From the NCBI GenBank assembly GCA_037178975.1, contig JASJZH010000004.1, positions 6,758,001 to 6,822,000 of the forward strand: DNA of 64,000 nt, in the 5' to 3' direction. The stretch comes from Oscheius tipulae. Its lineage: Eukaryota; Nematoda; Chromadorea; Rhabditida; Rhabditidae. Of this stretch, positions 1-11,406 are shown piece after piece (positions within the stretch are counted from its first letter, which is position 1; every line of letters begins with the position of its first letter). The notes beneath the pieces were generated by a model that was given only the letters and a program-made list of their open reading frames with translations, had not been told where the DNA came from and did no database searches. Made by a program: the position numbers and the translations under genes.

Positions 1-331
1 TCGTTACCCAGCAAGTATGCTATCTTTCCAGAGATCCTACATCTACCGTTTCAACCGCTCCGTTCTCAAATCTCTCGTCGGAGAAGTCAGTTGTCGTTTC
101 CTCGCTATCTGTTTCGTCATCCCTATTACTGCTGGTATCACCGAAGGAGAGTTGTATGGCTGGCTAGCCTTCTCCTATTTTACAGTATGCTCTTCCCTCC
201 AAACTAATCGTATTTCCCTTCAGCTAATCCCTATTGGAAACATTGTCTTTCCGTGGTTTATCGTGCTGCGTCACATGAAGATAGACTGGTCGTGTGGGCG
301 AAGACAGAACACCGGTAGGGAGATTGTCTAG
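1..331 (+). CDS. 7TM receptor, C-terminal end (5' truncated by window)
   Basis: The last two exons of a receptor-like protein that starts outside the window. The first exon is open from the left edge to 184, a 39-nt intron follows (185-223), and the last exon ends at TAG 329-331. The translation has a basic loop, a hydrophobic segment (CRFLAICFVIPITAG), then after the splice a second one with the motif LIPIGNIVFPWFIVLRHM. That arrangement, with Pro-Ile-Gly in the last helix followed by a basic tail, resembles TM6 and TM7 of nematode serpentine chemoreceptors. The two receptor-like loci just downstream make a receptor cluster likely. The receptor class cannot be assigned from this fragment. 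Confidence 0.5.
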   Translation, partial: RYPASMLSFQRSYIYRFNRSVLKSLVGEVSCRFLAICFVIPITAGITEGELYGWLAFSYFTVCSSLQTNRISLQLIPIGNIVFPWFIVLRHMKIDWSCGRRQNTGREIV

Positions 332-1514
332 CGTAATGAATTACCTGGCCTTTTCAGCAGTTCAAGATCTGAACGGGAACAATCTGGCCATGGTCGAGAG
401 TACAGAAGTCCACTTCAATGCACTGAGTAAAGCATGGAATATGAAAAGATGAGGTTATAAAACGCAGCTCATTATTTGTTCTTGTATTGACCGGCGATCA
501 GGGTTTCTTCGAACTATCATTCCAAAGGGTTATCATAAAAATCAACCACGTGTCAGTGGAATAAAAGAAGAAGCAAGCTACAGTAAAACAAAGTTCCCAT
601 GTCAAACAACAAAAATACTCGATTGTACTACAGCTTGCTGCGCTTATTCTAAATGCGAAGAGGTAGAAATATTTATTGAACAGTGAAACTAATGGAAAAC
701 CTCTAAAAAAATTGTTTCGGTATTTTAGTATTGCCAACTGACTCATTATCGGGCTCTCTTCTTCCGATGCATCCATAATATCAACTTCCCGATTCTATTT
801 TCGTCTTTTTGTTCTTATGCAGCGACTATTCAGATATATGTAATTGTCGTCCTTCTAGAGTACGGAAAGGACTGAGAGAGGTAACTGCTCAAAGCAGCGA
901 AGGTCTTTACGCTTGTAACCGAGAAATATTGCAAACAGCTGCCTATGCAGGATTCCAAAAAGTTCATAGAGAGATCACAGGTTCAAAGAAATTGATTTTA
1001 CTTTTTCAAAACGATGCAAAGAAAAGTTTGACAGCAAAACTGACTTTCCTTATGCAACAGGGCAATGAGGTTCATAAGGTAGCATCGCCAGTGGTTTCTA
1101 AGCCTTTCAAGTTATGAACCCATTCACGATGCTTCCTTCTGAATACTCAACCTCTGATTAAAAGAGCAACTCCGCCCACAGATTTTTTTTCGCTCAACAA
1201 CATAGTTCTCTTCAAGTCAAATAGAGCAAAACAATTATTACCAGGTACGTGCATCCAATTTAATAGTTCTAACCCCATTTGCGGTCTACCTATTTTGAAA
1301 CTACTTGTCATCTAGAAAGTTTCTCTTTTGCTCCTCCTCGAATCTAAAACCTTAAACAGCAAATAGCGACCTTTGATACCCTCTCTTTCCAGCTGCCAAA
1401 CAAACTCTTCACCACGTCGTTTTGCACCTGTCAGTAGTACTAACAATAAGTTTATTGCTCTCTCCGTCTGGTACTTATTAACTTCTCTGATCATATGATT
1501 TATAGCTTCTGCGA
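332..1514. other. Intergenic, no gene recognised
   Basis: Several short open frames are present, the longest on the minus strand near 500-776. None has homology I recognise, a coherent exon chain or good splice signals. It probably holds the promoter of the receptor that starts at 1515. Confidence 0.5.
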
Positions 1515-3094
1515 ATGGACCGCGGCCTGCCATCCTTCTTTGCTCTCACTGTGGACTTGTTTAATGGGACAGATGAAAATAGTGCAGAAACACTTTTTTT
1601 CCCAGAGAGTCGAGATCTACTTGGTGGGAGACATCTTCCGATTGGAAATGACAAAATGTGGCCAATACCGCTACTTGGACCACCTATGGAAAATAGAAGT
1701 ATCTTCAACCAGGTCGGTCGACCTATTCATGTAGTTCTGTCTGCTAACTGAAAAATCTTGAGAGAGAAACAGTCTACAAGACCTCTTTCAGCCCCAGTTC
1801 GAGCTCTACGACAACGAGAAAGGCTTCTTCTACTACTTCTTCAACGTGCTTTGTGTTCTGAGCATTCTTTTTGCTATTGTCATGAACTCGATACTGCTGG
1901 AGCTCTTGCGTAGAAGATGGAAATTTCTCATCAGAGTAGGGAACAATGCCTAGTTACCACCAAAGACTTTTGAGCGTCCCTTCTTCTTCCTTCTCTTCGT
2001 ATTCTGTCTGGTCAACTTCGTTTCGGCTCTCTGTAGTGTAGTGACAGAAGTTCCCGTCGCGACCTTCCTCGACTCTTCTTCTCCACACAATGGATCTTCC
2101 GAGATTTCCGACTACACTTTCACGAGTAAGTTACTTCTAGCAAGCCTGTCAAACCTGTCACAGCCTTGTACACCGTGTTCTACAATCTCAAACTTGTCTG
2201 CGAACAAATGGTCCAGTACCTCAACTTTCTCATCGCTCTGCTTCGTCTCCTAGTCTTCGTCTTTCCCCTTCTGGAAGAAAAAATCTTCCATTAGTGAGTT
2301 GCTACAACTTTCAAACATCCTGTCATTCTAGTTACATGCTCTACATCCACGTAATCTGGACCCTGATAGCCTCAATTGTCCTCGTCAGCTACATGTACGC
2401 CTTTTCATGCTACCTTCGTTACGAGGTTATGGTGGCTTACGTGAACTTTGGATGCTTAGAGATGAACAATATCGATGCTGCTCCAGTTATTTGGGTAGGG
2501 GTATTTGAAACGATAAGTAAAGTAATGTGCAGTGGTACTACTCGACAACATTCTTCCTTCCAGGAGTGGACTTCCTGTTCTATGTGATCATCCTGATCAA
2601 ATTTCTCATAGTGAGGAAAGCAGCCAGATCGAGACGAATGGAAATTACTGTCTTAATACAATCGGTCGTGTTGTTCCTGTCATTCGAGGTAGAAGTTGCT
2701 TATAACTTTTTTTCTTTTCTTTGTGTAGCAAAACTCTTCCGGTTATCTCATTGAGTGTCAACAGTCAGAGGCCGGAATGCCAGTGTGATAACTTTTCCCT
2801 GAAGTGCACAGTACGAAAGACTAAGTTGACTTTTTCTGAATCTTTCAGGTATCCGGTCTTCTCACCATGTACCTTTTCGCCTATCCCAACTTTGACCGAA
2901 GTGTCATTTTTGTTGGTCGACGTATTTTCGATACCGTCTACACCCTCGCCTCCGGACTCTCGCCTCTTTTCGTCCTCTTGACCAATACAGATCTTCGTAA
3001 GGGAATGGCTAGACGACCGACAATCACAAAACCCACGAGACCGACAAGCTCAAAAGTTTCCTCAACTGTCAGTACTATAACTTCGCCATTGTAA
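1515..3094 (+). CDS. Divergent nematode 7TM (serpentine) receptor
   Basis: Seven exons: 1515-1716, 1781-1935, 1966-2125, 2164-2293, 2332-2494, 2533-2688, 2849-3094. They join in phase to a 403-residue protein. Exons 2-7 give seven hydrophobic segments, for example VLCVLSILFAIVMNSILLEL (TM1) and ASGLSPLFVLLTNTDLRKGM (TM7 and start of tail). A Cys-containing loop lies before exon 6, and the tail is rich in Thr, Ser and Lys. The stop overlaps a TAATAAA poly(A) signal. This is probably a chemosensory G-protein-coupled receptor in the plasma membrane. Its class is unclear; the N-terminal exon (about 67 residues, no signal peptide) and the 30-nt second intron are the weakest parts. The next locus downstream is a decayed tandem copy. 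Confidence 0.72.
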
Positions 3095-3248
3095 TAAAGC
3101 ATAGATCTTTTGATCGGGTAGAACTCGTTTTTTTTGCTCGAGTGAATAAAAATCATGCCGAGACGGATTGGATGGTTTCTGATCCTGTGGTAAGCTTGTT
3201 AGAAGGACTTTCGCATTCTTGACTCTGCAAAATTGTTCGACGTCTCTC

Positions 3249-4685
3249 ATGATGCCCACCAAAAAAACCAAATCTTTAGCTACAACTGTCGGCTTCGTCC
3301 CCATCGACTTCGACAATGAGCCTGTCATCTTCGACGATAGAGGCTGCTTGTTTTTTTCGCGAAGAGAACCTTTCGATGAGGTTTGTGTCTTTCTGTGTAT
3401 GATATAAGCACACTTGCAGCCCAGAATCGAGGTTCCTGTCGCCGAAAGAGGATTCTTTTTCACCTGCGTGATAATCATCTACATTTTGACTGTTCTCCTA
3501 GCGATGATCGTGAATCTCATTGTCTCTACTCTAATCGTCAGCTATAAGAGAAAAATGTTTACGGTGAGAACAGTCCACATTTTTCGAAACATATTTCTGG
3601 CTGTAGCAACCATTCCTGATGTTGTTTATGCTCTTGGTCGTCATCAACCTAGCCACTGGCCTCTGCCACATAGTGCAGAACTTTCCGGTTGTCTTGTTTC
3701 TCAATAGCACACTAGAAGCAGAGAGTTGTACTTCCGACGCCTACAACTACACCATAACTGGTGAGGTTCCGATTGTGTGTTGAGGTCCGTGATTTTCTAT
3801 CGTTCTTTCTTTATCTTTTTTGAGTGCATAAACCAATACTGAGTAACTGTATGCTGTCCAATTAAATGCTAGACCGACAAGTACTGGCTAGTAGTTGTGG
3901 AAGCAGCATAATTGGCAGATTTACTCCGAAAGGAAGTCGATGGCCATCAACTCAAGCATATAATTTTCAGCCAGCTACACAGTATTCAGCCAGATCAGTT
4001 TTTTCGGAGAACAGATGGTTCAATACATTTCCTTCCTGATTTCCCTCCTTCGCTTCTGTGTCCTGGTCGTCCCTTGACTGGAAAGAAAACTTTTCTCCAA
4101 GTGGGTTTCTTTAATGAGCAAATGAAAACGCTACAGATTCCTGTTCACTACCATCATCTTACTGGTAACAGCTATCTCCCTCGTCATGACAATAGTCTTC
4201 TTCATCAATGAGTGCAGCTTCAAATTTATTGACACTATTTCCTCATACAAGTTTTTCTGCTCCAAGCTGAATCAGATAGACTCTGAGCCCTTCTTTTACG
4301 TAAAGTCTGGTCTCTTTTGGTGCCCAATCATTCAATTCAGTCGGTCATTTCGCAGAAACTGTTTCTCCCTGCAATTAGTCTTCTACTCTACCTGCTCATA
4401 GTCATTCGAATCTGCACGTGGAGGACAAAAATCACAAATCACAAGAGTGAGCTTGTTAGCTCAGAGTCTGGTCATCTTTGTGACATTTGAACTGTCCGAG
4501 CTTCTATCATTGTTGTATTTTACGAGGGAAATACTGGAAGTCGAAACCGTCTTCCTCACGAAGAGGATACTTGGAACGGTAAGGAGATTACCTGAAAATT
4601 CTGAATGAAGATTCAGATCGACACCTTGGCCGCCTTGCTATCCCCTCTGTTTGTACTTTTCACCAGTCGATATCTGAAACAGTAG
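3249..4685 (+). pseudogene. Tandem copy of the 7TM receptor, nonsense and frameshift lesions
   Basis: A paralogue of the upstream receptor on the same strand, with exons 3249-3380, 3420-3563, 3607-3760, 3971-4100, 4137-4299, 4341 to about 4580, and a last exon to TAG 4683-4685. Matching pieces include GEQMVQY against CEQMVQY, the NQID/NNID loop and LSPLFVLFT against LSPLFVLLT. Two lesions are visible. TGA at 4075-4077 replaces the Leu codon in the segment that reads FPLLEEKIF in the intact copy. A one-base shift occurs in the short ATCACAA repeat near 4425-4440. The intron that splits FE|VSGLL in the intact copy is absent here, and another lies before the final IDT exon. It could still be expressed, but the coding frame is broken. 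Confidence 0.72.
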
Positions 4686-4770
4686 TTCCGGAAGATCATG
4701 TTCCGACACAGACTCATTGAACCCACAGTCGATAGTTCCTCTCAAAGCTCTTCGACTCTCAATAAATAGT

Positions 4771-5278
4771 TCATTCGAGACTCTCTTTCATCTCGTTGAA
4801 GGCACAGGTTTCTTGATAGATAGACACGGCGACCAGAAGACATTCGAAGAACGACGCCATGACTCCCCAACGGCTTGTTTCGTCTTGAGAGAGGAAAATT
4901 ATGAGGATGGCAGAGGAGGGAATAGTTAAAATAACCTAAAATGCGAGATAACATGTAGGAAGAATGAGGTACCAAGTAAATAATGTTGGGAAGGAGCAGA
5001 ATGTAAGAATTAGAGATTACTGCGAAGATGTTTGTGACGATAGTTACCAGCCACACGAGGAGAACCCACCAACCAACAATTACTGTCGCTCTTGATCACG
5101 AATAGTATGCAAAAAAAAACACGTACCTAGTGGCATCGTGCTTGAAATAGTCATTGTCTCTAGTCAGAACAAGTGACACCTCAACTAACATTGGAATCAC
5201 TGTAAGGAGTTGAGCTAATGTCACAATTGAGATGGGCCTTTTGGTGGGCTTATAGCGAGCAGGGTTGACGTCGCTCAT
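4771..5278 (-). CDS. Small four-TM membrane protein
   Basis: Three exons, 5278-5127, 5090-4973 and 4935-4771, joined by 36-37-nt introns, give 144 residues in a consistent phase. The start is MSDVNPARYKPTKRPIS. Hydrophobic segments are VTLAQLLTVIPMLVEVSLVL, VIVGWWVLLVWLVTIVTNIF, the YILLLPNIIYLVILTIPSSA stretch with ILIIFL, and MASFFECLLVAVSIY. The topology suggests a tetraspan plasma-membrane protein, but I recognise no family signature. It lies convergent to the receptor pseudogene. It shares topology, but no evident sequence, with the array at 44-46.7 kb. Function unknown. Confidence 0.55.
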
Positions 5279-5607
5279 AATAGAATGGATGAACTGTTGT
5301 CGGCCGGAAATCTAATGTTTAGAAACCCGACACCTCCAAAGCACTACTTGATCATATTATCGACGCCACAATAACTGCTAGGGCGTGATGTTCAAAATCT
5401 GCTCAAACAAGATGAAAACGGCCTTCTCAAAGGCGTTTGCGGGTAATCAGTTGGAGGAAACATGTGTAAATGTACAGAGTAACAATTAAGAAGCTTACGT
5501 GAAACAGTTCAGAAGAGAACTAGACTAAAGAACAACGCTGGCCTCTTCTACTCCCATTTATTCACATTATTATACTATACAGGGATGAGAGACATCAAAG
5601 TTATTAC

Positions 5608-6164
5608 TTAGACCTTGGCGTACTTACGGATGGAAGTGACGGTGCCGGCGGTGCACTTGATGACGAGTTGACCTCCCTCGATGTAGCGCTCGATGATGCT
5701 GTCCTTGCCTCCGTTGCGTCCCTTCTCGTGCTGTACGAGTTTGTCGTTCTCCAGCGTGTAGACGGAGGTCACCTTGAAGAAACATTATGAGAAAGGAGAA
5801 GCGCAAGTTAGCTGCACCTGTCAGCTTCGACGACCTACTGACAGCGAATCTCGTAAGGAACAAAGAAGTAAAACTTACAGCGCGACCGTCGGCGGTATCG
5901 TGGTCGTAAGCCTTGCCCAGCTGAAACTTGGTCATGTAGGTTTTGAAGGTCGAAGTGGAGATCATCGTCCATTCGTCGCCATGGATCGAAAACTCGAGCG
6001 TCGGCTTCAGGTTGTTTGCGAGCTTGCGCGTCACGAGTCCAACGCCGACCTGGAGAAATAACTTCAGCGAGGTCAAAAATAACGCAAACCTCCTTGAGAT
6101 AATCGTCGAACTTGTCAGACGAGACGAAGTCCCACTTTCCGACGATCTGGCTGATGAGAGACAT
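5608..6164 (-). CDS. Intracellular fatty-acid-binding protein (LBP family)
   Basis: Three exons, 6164-6090, 6049-5879 and 5772-5608, encode 136 residues, the usual size of a cytosolic FABP. The N-terminus has the family signature [20 protein letters not shown], followed by [19 protein letters not shown], and the C-terminal half ([14 protein letters not shown]) fits the last beta strands. Such proteins carry fatty acids or retinoids in a ten-stranded barrel. No signal peptide is seen, so it belongs with the intracellular rather than the secreted nematode LBPs. An acceptor (TTTCAG then GTAGTC) lies six bases before the ATG, which indicates a 5' UTR intron or a spliced-leader site. Confidence 0.9.
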
Positions 6165-6170
6165 GACTAC

Positions 6171-6440
6171 CTGAAACACAAAATAAGTTTTTAACTGATG
6201 AAAAAAAAACTGAAAATAGTGAGGATGGAAAATGAAAATTGGCAAATAAAGGATTGTTTAGCTAAAGTTCGCATACAATCTAAAGTTTAGTTTAAAAAAA
6301 ACAAGTTCGGTTTTTCTAGAATGAAACGGGCCAAGAATGAGACCATGGGAGAAAAAGATGTGGAGAAAGGAATAGAGGAAAACGAAAGACTACGCAAACA
6401 TTTTTAGGAAAAAAAAACTGCTGAAACCTGACATACTTAC
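6171..6440 (-). other. Probable 5' UTR intron of the FABP gene
   Basis: Read on the minus strand, GTAAGTATGT begins at 6440 and TTTCAG ends at 6171, six bases before the ATG. This fits a 270-nt intron in the 5' UTR. If the mRNA instead receives a spliced leader at 6171, this stretch is an outron. Confidence 0.4.
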
Positions 6441-7568
6441 TTGTTTTCGTAGTGGGACCGATACGGGTGGTTAGCGCGCGAATTCAAATCGTGTTCCGCC
6501 TTACGTTATAATGCAATTCAGTCTTGCGCCCTTGTTTTCTTGTTACCCTTTTTTTTCTCTCGATAAGCTGCAGAAAGCATCAAGTTTTGGCGAGAAAAAC
6601 TGAACAAGTTGAATAATAACTCAGAAAAGACTCATTATGATGTTCTTTCGTTTTGTTTCGTACGAGTCTCCTTGCATTTACTTCCCTTGTTACAAGTCAG
6701 CCTGTCATGTTTTGATCGAGAAGTAGATTGTTCGGAACCATCGTAACATGCTTATGTTGTTGCTCTCTAATGCTCTTGCCCCTCTTCATCTATAGTATGT
6801 TTACAAAAAACAACCAAACGACCAGGAATCGCGGGCTTTTTTTTGGCGCGGATTCAAACGGCTAAAATTAACTTCAAGCATTTCGTTCATCAGACAATTT
6901 TGTCCTTTTCCGTATTTTTTTGTTTTTCTTTTTGTTAAACAGCTGGTAACATTTATTGGAACAAGTTAGGCTACGCCCCTTCGGGGCTCATTGAACCCAC
7001 TTCCAATTCGTCAAAAACCACTGAATCCACTTACCTTTCTTCTAACCCACTTCCTATATCCCAAGTCACTTCCTATTCTTTGAACCCATTTCTTATTCTA
7101 TAAATAGATTCTCTTACCCTTGTACCCACTTCCCACCCCTCGAAAAACGTCCCATCCCATTTCCCTTTCACTTTTTGAACCCAATCTCCTTGAATTAAAC
7201 CCACTTCCCACCCTTTGAACCCATTTCCTATCCCTCGAACCCTCTTCCACTCTTTAAACTCACTTTTTACCTTTTGAACCCTCTTCCCTACCATTATATC
7301 CTACTTCCTATCTTTTGAATCTTCTTCTCACCCTTTGAACCCGTTTTCTATCTCTCGACACACCCCAACTCCCTATCCAAGTAATGCTATCGCTCAATGA
7401 CAGTCATAATCTGATTCCTTTGATCTTTACCTGGTTTCTATTTTTTTCTGTCAGCCTGTCTTGGTCCCCTTCCCTCTAACTTCCCGCATGTTTCCCGCCA
7501 GTTGAGCTACCCTGACAGAAACAACATTCTTTCAAAAAAGCTATCCCCAAACTGACTTGACTTGCAAA

Positions 7569-7604
7569 CAATTAGTGTGCGCACAAAATAGTGCACACTA
7601 ATTG
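7569..7604. repeat. 36-nt palindrome, first copy
   Basis: Arms CAATTAGTGTGC and GCACACTAATTG enclose a 12-nt centre that can itself pair in part. A (GACA)n tract follows. An identical copy lies at 8065-8100. Confidence 0.85.
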
Positions 7605-8064
7605 GCAATATTGGCTTCAGACAGACAGACAGACAGACAGAGACGCGAGGACAATTTAAAATAGACAAGTTAGGCCGCCGCCCCTTCGGGGCAACTTGTT
7701 TTTGTTGCGCACCTTGAGGCATATCTACCTTGTCCTTTCCCCAGCAAAAACGATTGCTAATGACCATTTCTAATCAGTGAAACCCACTTCTCACTCTTTG
7801 ACCCCACTTCCCTTTCACTCTTTGAACCCATTTTTCCGATTTCTCAACCCTGTCCAAGTATTGCTATCGTCCCTGGGGAGCTCAATGACAGTTATATCCT
7901 CTGATACCTTTGAACTTTGCCCGGTTTCTATTCCCTTCTGCCAGCCTGTACTGGTCCTTCTCTCTCACTTCGCCCTGTTCGCATTTTCCGCGCCAGTCGA
8001 GCTACCATGACAGAAGCAACGTTCTCCCAAAGAAGGTATCTCCCGAACTGACTTGACTTGCCAA

Positions 8065-8100
8065 CAATTAGTGTGCGCACAAAATAGTGCACACTAATTG
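8065..8100. repeat. 36-nt palindrome, second copy
   Basis: Identical to the copy at 7569-7604, with the same downstream GGCAATATTGGCTTCAGACA and GACA tract. Perfect conservation inside more diverged flanks suggests a recent duplication or selection on the hairpin. Confidence 0.85.
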
Positions 8101-8464
8101 GCAATATTGGCTTCAGACAGACAGACAGACAGACAGAGACGCGAGGACAATTTAAAATAGATAAAGTAGGAAACTTCTCGCTCATCTTCGTCCAAATCAC
8201 TCTTCTCGGACACAAAAGGAACAGTATCTTCGGGGAAATCAATACTAATATGAATATTGATCAGGGGAGTAACAAAGTTGAGGTCTTTGCGACGAATGAA
8301 TTCTTCTTCAACATAAGAAAAATGATTTAAAAGAAGAACTCATTGAAACTCAAATCAATTTTGAGCTGTTTGAATCCGCGCCAAAAAATGCCCGCGATTC
8401 CTGGTCGTTTGATTGTTTTGTGTAAACACACTATAACTAAACGGAACTGCGTATTCCAGCCCGG

Positions 8465-10002
8465 ATGGATTTTCGGGCAGTGGTCCTGGCCAGTCCGGAG
8501 AGGAACTACGAGGAAATCTTGTCTCTGGGAAGAAGAAGGCCGGCTCCCATCGTATTCGGAGACCGGGAGCTCTCCGACATCACCATAATTGTCGAGGAAC
8601 GGGACTTCATTGTTCATAGAATGGTTAGGTGACTTGTGTAACAAGCTTATGATGATGTCTAGACTCTCGCCTCCCGCTCCGATGTATTCAGAAAGATGCT
8701 ACTCGCGGATTACGGGACTGAAGATCGTCTGGAGCTGCAAAATATTGGGACAAAGGAGTTTCGTCGTCTGCTGGAGCTTCTCTACCAAGGCGAGATCTCG
8801 GATCCAGAGAAACTGCTCATCTGCGACAGCCAACACCAAAACAAGGCTTTCGTGCTGAAAAATCCTCACATCAAGCCGAATCAGATGAATTTCGTTAAAT
8901 TCAGTCAAAGTGAGCTCGCTTTCCAGTTTTTCTATAAGGAATATTTGCAGAAAGTCTGACGGCAGTGGAGGAATTGAAACGGCTAGCCGAGTATTTCTGT
9001 CTTAGGGATATGCTCGAAGATTATCTGGAAGTAGCCACAGCGAGGCAGGTCTGCTCGGTCTCTCGATGCTCCGAATGTCATTTCGCCCTACAATACGCCT
9101 ACGAGATCGAGTGCGAGTTGAATCCAGAGTTGAGAAAGGTAACAAGCCTTCTTATCGACGTTTACTAAATGCTTCAGAACAACTTCTACTGTCTGATTGG
9201 CTGGTGGCCACAAACCTCTCCTCCCAAGTCCGTCGATATACTCCCTGCTCGTCTGTACTTCGGTCAAAAAGAGCTCTCCGACGTTGTCCTCGTAGCTGGT
9301 CGTCACCGTTTCCATGTTCATCGAATGGCTCTCGCGTCGCGATCGGTCGTCTTCCGGGAGATGCTCTACAGTTCAACAGGAAGACCCACCTTTGAAGTTA
9401 TACCAATTGAGTCGGAGCACGTGCCCGACAGTGATTTGCCACTCGTCTTCAAGCGTTTGATGGAGATCATGTATGAGGGGAGAGTCTCGGATCCGGAGGT
9501 CTACTTTGACTACAAAGCGTGCAAGGTTTGCCTGTCTCATTATTCTCTCCTATGCCTTTTTTTTTAGTATGACCCGGCCTTTAAACTTCACAACCCAAAG
9601 CTGCGCGGCAACGAGAAGAATTACATTAAATTCACGAACCGTCATTCCACTGCCACTGGACAGCTCAACGTGTTGGCTGCCGAGTTTGGTGTGAGGGGGC
9701 TCGTCCAGAGCTATCACGAGACCAACGCTGCTCACGTCGTTTGCCGCGCAACCAACTGCTCCCATTGTCGAGACGCCATCAAATTTGCCCGGAAGGAAAG
9801 CATGGAAATTGACACCAAAAACATCAAGGTACTTTGTTTTGTATGCTTCCCAAACAGATTTTCTTAGATAAAAACGAAGAAAACATACATCCGGCCCAGC
9901 CTAAAAGAAATAGAGGAGAGACTCTACAGCGCCAGCCATTACTCGACTGCTGAAAGCGCCAACAATTCGTGTGAATGCAATTACTGTGATCTGCTCAGTT
10001 GA
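8465..10002 (+). CDS. Double BTB/POZ-domain protein
   Basis: Six exons (8465-8623, 8663-8909, 8951-9138, 9178-9525, 9568-9828, 9868-10002) encode 445 residues in phase. Two BTB domains are visible. The first has FGDRELSDITIIVEERDFIV, then HRMTLASRSDVFRKMLLA (about residues 33-70). The second has FGQKELSDVVLVAGRHRFHV, then HRMALASRSVVFREML (about 220-255). Each is followed by a helical region ending in a Cys-rich patch (CSVSRCSECHF; CRATNCSHC), and a last CECNYC motif lies at the C-terminus. BTB domains dimerise and often recruit substrates to Cullin-3 ligases. No MATH, Kelch or BACK domain is evident. The two halves look like an internal duplication. Confidence 0.85.
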
Positions 10003-10490
10003 AACTTTGTTTTATTACGTTGAAATTGAGGGGTATTGCTCCGTCATCTTATTTGTACATGTTTGCCTCACAGTCACTAATTAAATTTCTAATGGAGTCT
10101 TTCTTGATTTGCATTTCGCGTCACATTTGGCGGCTGGATGCGTGACGTTCGAATGCCAGATTCCAAAAGAGAATGTTGGTCCAGTTCCTCACATCCTCGA
10201 CAAAATTATCCTGCCAAAACTGCATTCCAGTACATCAATCACAAATCGCACCGCTCTCGTCATTACAATGGAACTGCTCTGCCCACTTTTGCAGTTCCTA
10301 CGTATCTCCAACTCAAACTGTCCCATTCGTAAGTATGTAGGTTCATGTTTGTCATTATCCTTCGCATTTTTATGCCGTGGCAAACGTGGCAACGAGTGGG
10401 TAGGAAACAATAGTCCAAATGAACTATGACTGTTTGGACAGTCGAGGGGCCATCTAGGCAGAGTTTGAACAGATTGTCACAGAGTAGAAA
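10003..10490. other. Intergenic between BTB and ShKT genes
   Basis: No coding signal I can support. A plus-strand open frame at 10109-10429 has no recognisable features. The region should contain the promoter of the ShKT gene. Confidence 0.5.
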
Positions 10491-11093
10491 ATGAGCGGGT
10501 CGAGGTCGACTGGCATTCGAAACATGATGCGGTCAATTCATGTCCTTCTTGCGCTGACTCCATTGGCAGCGGGTCAGACTTGCCTCAGTCTTGGTATAGG
10601 ACGTGCGTTTAGACTTCCTTCCCAAGGATCAAGGTTTCAGCCTGTTTCGATGGACTCTGTCCAACAGGACACACTTGTGCCGCCTCAGGTGGATTCTCCA
10701 CCTGCTGTCCCAACGCAGACGTGAGACCTTCGAGAATAGTTTAATCAGGAATGTTCAGCTTGCTACCACTTGTGTGGATAAGACCAATCCCAATACTGGA
10801 GTTTCTGATTGTACTCGCCTCTCATATCTCTGTTCTAATTCTGCCTACTACTCTCTCATGACCGACCAGTGTGCGAGAACCTGTAGTCGTTGTACCCCTG
10901 TCACAACTACCGCTTCTTCGAGTCAGTTCCACTTTTCCACTGAAAGGAGATACTTTCAGCCTGTGTCGACTTGAAGAATCCGAGCACGGGCGTCTCGGAC
11001 TGTGGAAGACTGTCCACTTTGTGCACCAACTCTGCCTATTACAGTCTGATGACGACTCAATGTCCACGAACCTGTGGAAGGTGCAGTGGATAA
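10491..11093 (+). CDS. Secreted protein with two ShKT domains
   Basis: Four exons, 10491-10593, 10641-10720, 10759-10921 and 10960-11093, give 159 residues. A hydrophobic signal segment (MRSIHVLLALTPLAAGQ) suggests that the start may be the ATG at 10524 or 10527 rather than 10491. A short Cys module (ACFDGLCPTGHTC ... STCC) follows. Then come two ShKT domains of the pattern C-D-NP-TG-SDC-LC-NSAYYSLM-QC-TC-C, near residues 66-105 and 116-157. ShKT modules are six-cysteine folds common in nematode secreted proteins, where they often accompany enzymes; here they stand alone. The protein is probably secreted, with partner unknown. A second gene of similar design lies at 20968. Confidence 0.85.
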
Positions 11094-11406
11094 AGGTTTT
11101 TGAGCTACAACGGATAGTGAACACGTATAGAATAAAAGTTTTTGTGAAGCCACAAAATGTCGTCGCTGCTGTTTCTTATCATTGGGCCCACTTTTAGACA
11201 AATACACTCTTACCTGCGCACAAACAAGTTCAGTTCATCGCATATTTCGCTCTCATTTTCACCTCTATTGAAACAACGCTTATTCCGCGCAAGTCTTTGG
11301 TTATCAAAGTTGTTGCTCTCAGCCACTTCTCTCTTATCAGACACTTCAGTCCCGTACTTTCTTCCAATCTTTGCTTGTTTTTCTTCACTTTTGAATTCAT
11401 TTCGAA

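Larger units (their letters stand above)
6960..8165. repeat. Degenerate CCCACTTCC/TTTGAACCC repeat and segmental duplication
   Basis: From about 6990 to 7360, and again from 7776 to 7846, the sequence is built of imperfect 20-25-nt units of the type TTTGAACCCACTTCC. Each block is followed by a similar unique stretch (about 7370-7670 and 7850-8160). These share CAATGACAGT, CTGACTTGACTTG, a 36-nt palindrome, a (GACA)n tract and GACGCGAGGACAATTTAAAAT. The whole is a tandem duplication of a repeat-plus-unique module. GCCCCTTCGGGGC mini-hairpins occur near 6975 and 7680. No coding potential. Confidence 0.8.

Noticed and set aside
809-1117. Open frame of 102 codons before the first complete receptor
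   Set aside because: No signal peptide, domain, splice context or homology; composition looks random.
3062-3478. 138-codon minus-strand frame across the junction of the two receptor loci
   Set aside because: It is antisense to exons of both receptor copies and has no supporting features.
4771-5278. Four-TM gene as a fourth member of the 44-46.7 kb array
   Set aside because: Similar topology only; no shared motifs or intron positions were found.
7507-8242. Minus-strand frames with repeated peptide (SVCLSVCLKPILPISVHYF)
   Set aside because: The repeats come from the GACA tract and duplicated module, not from a gene.
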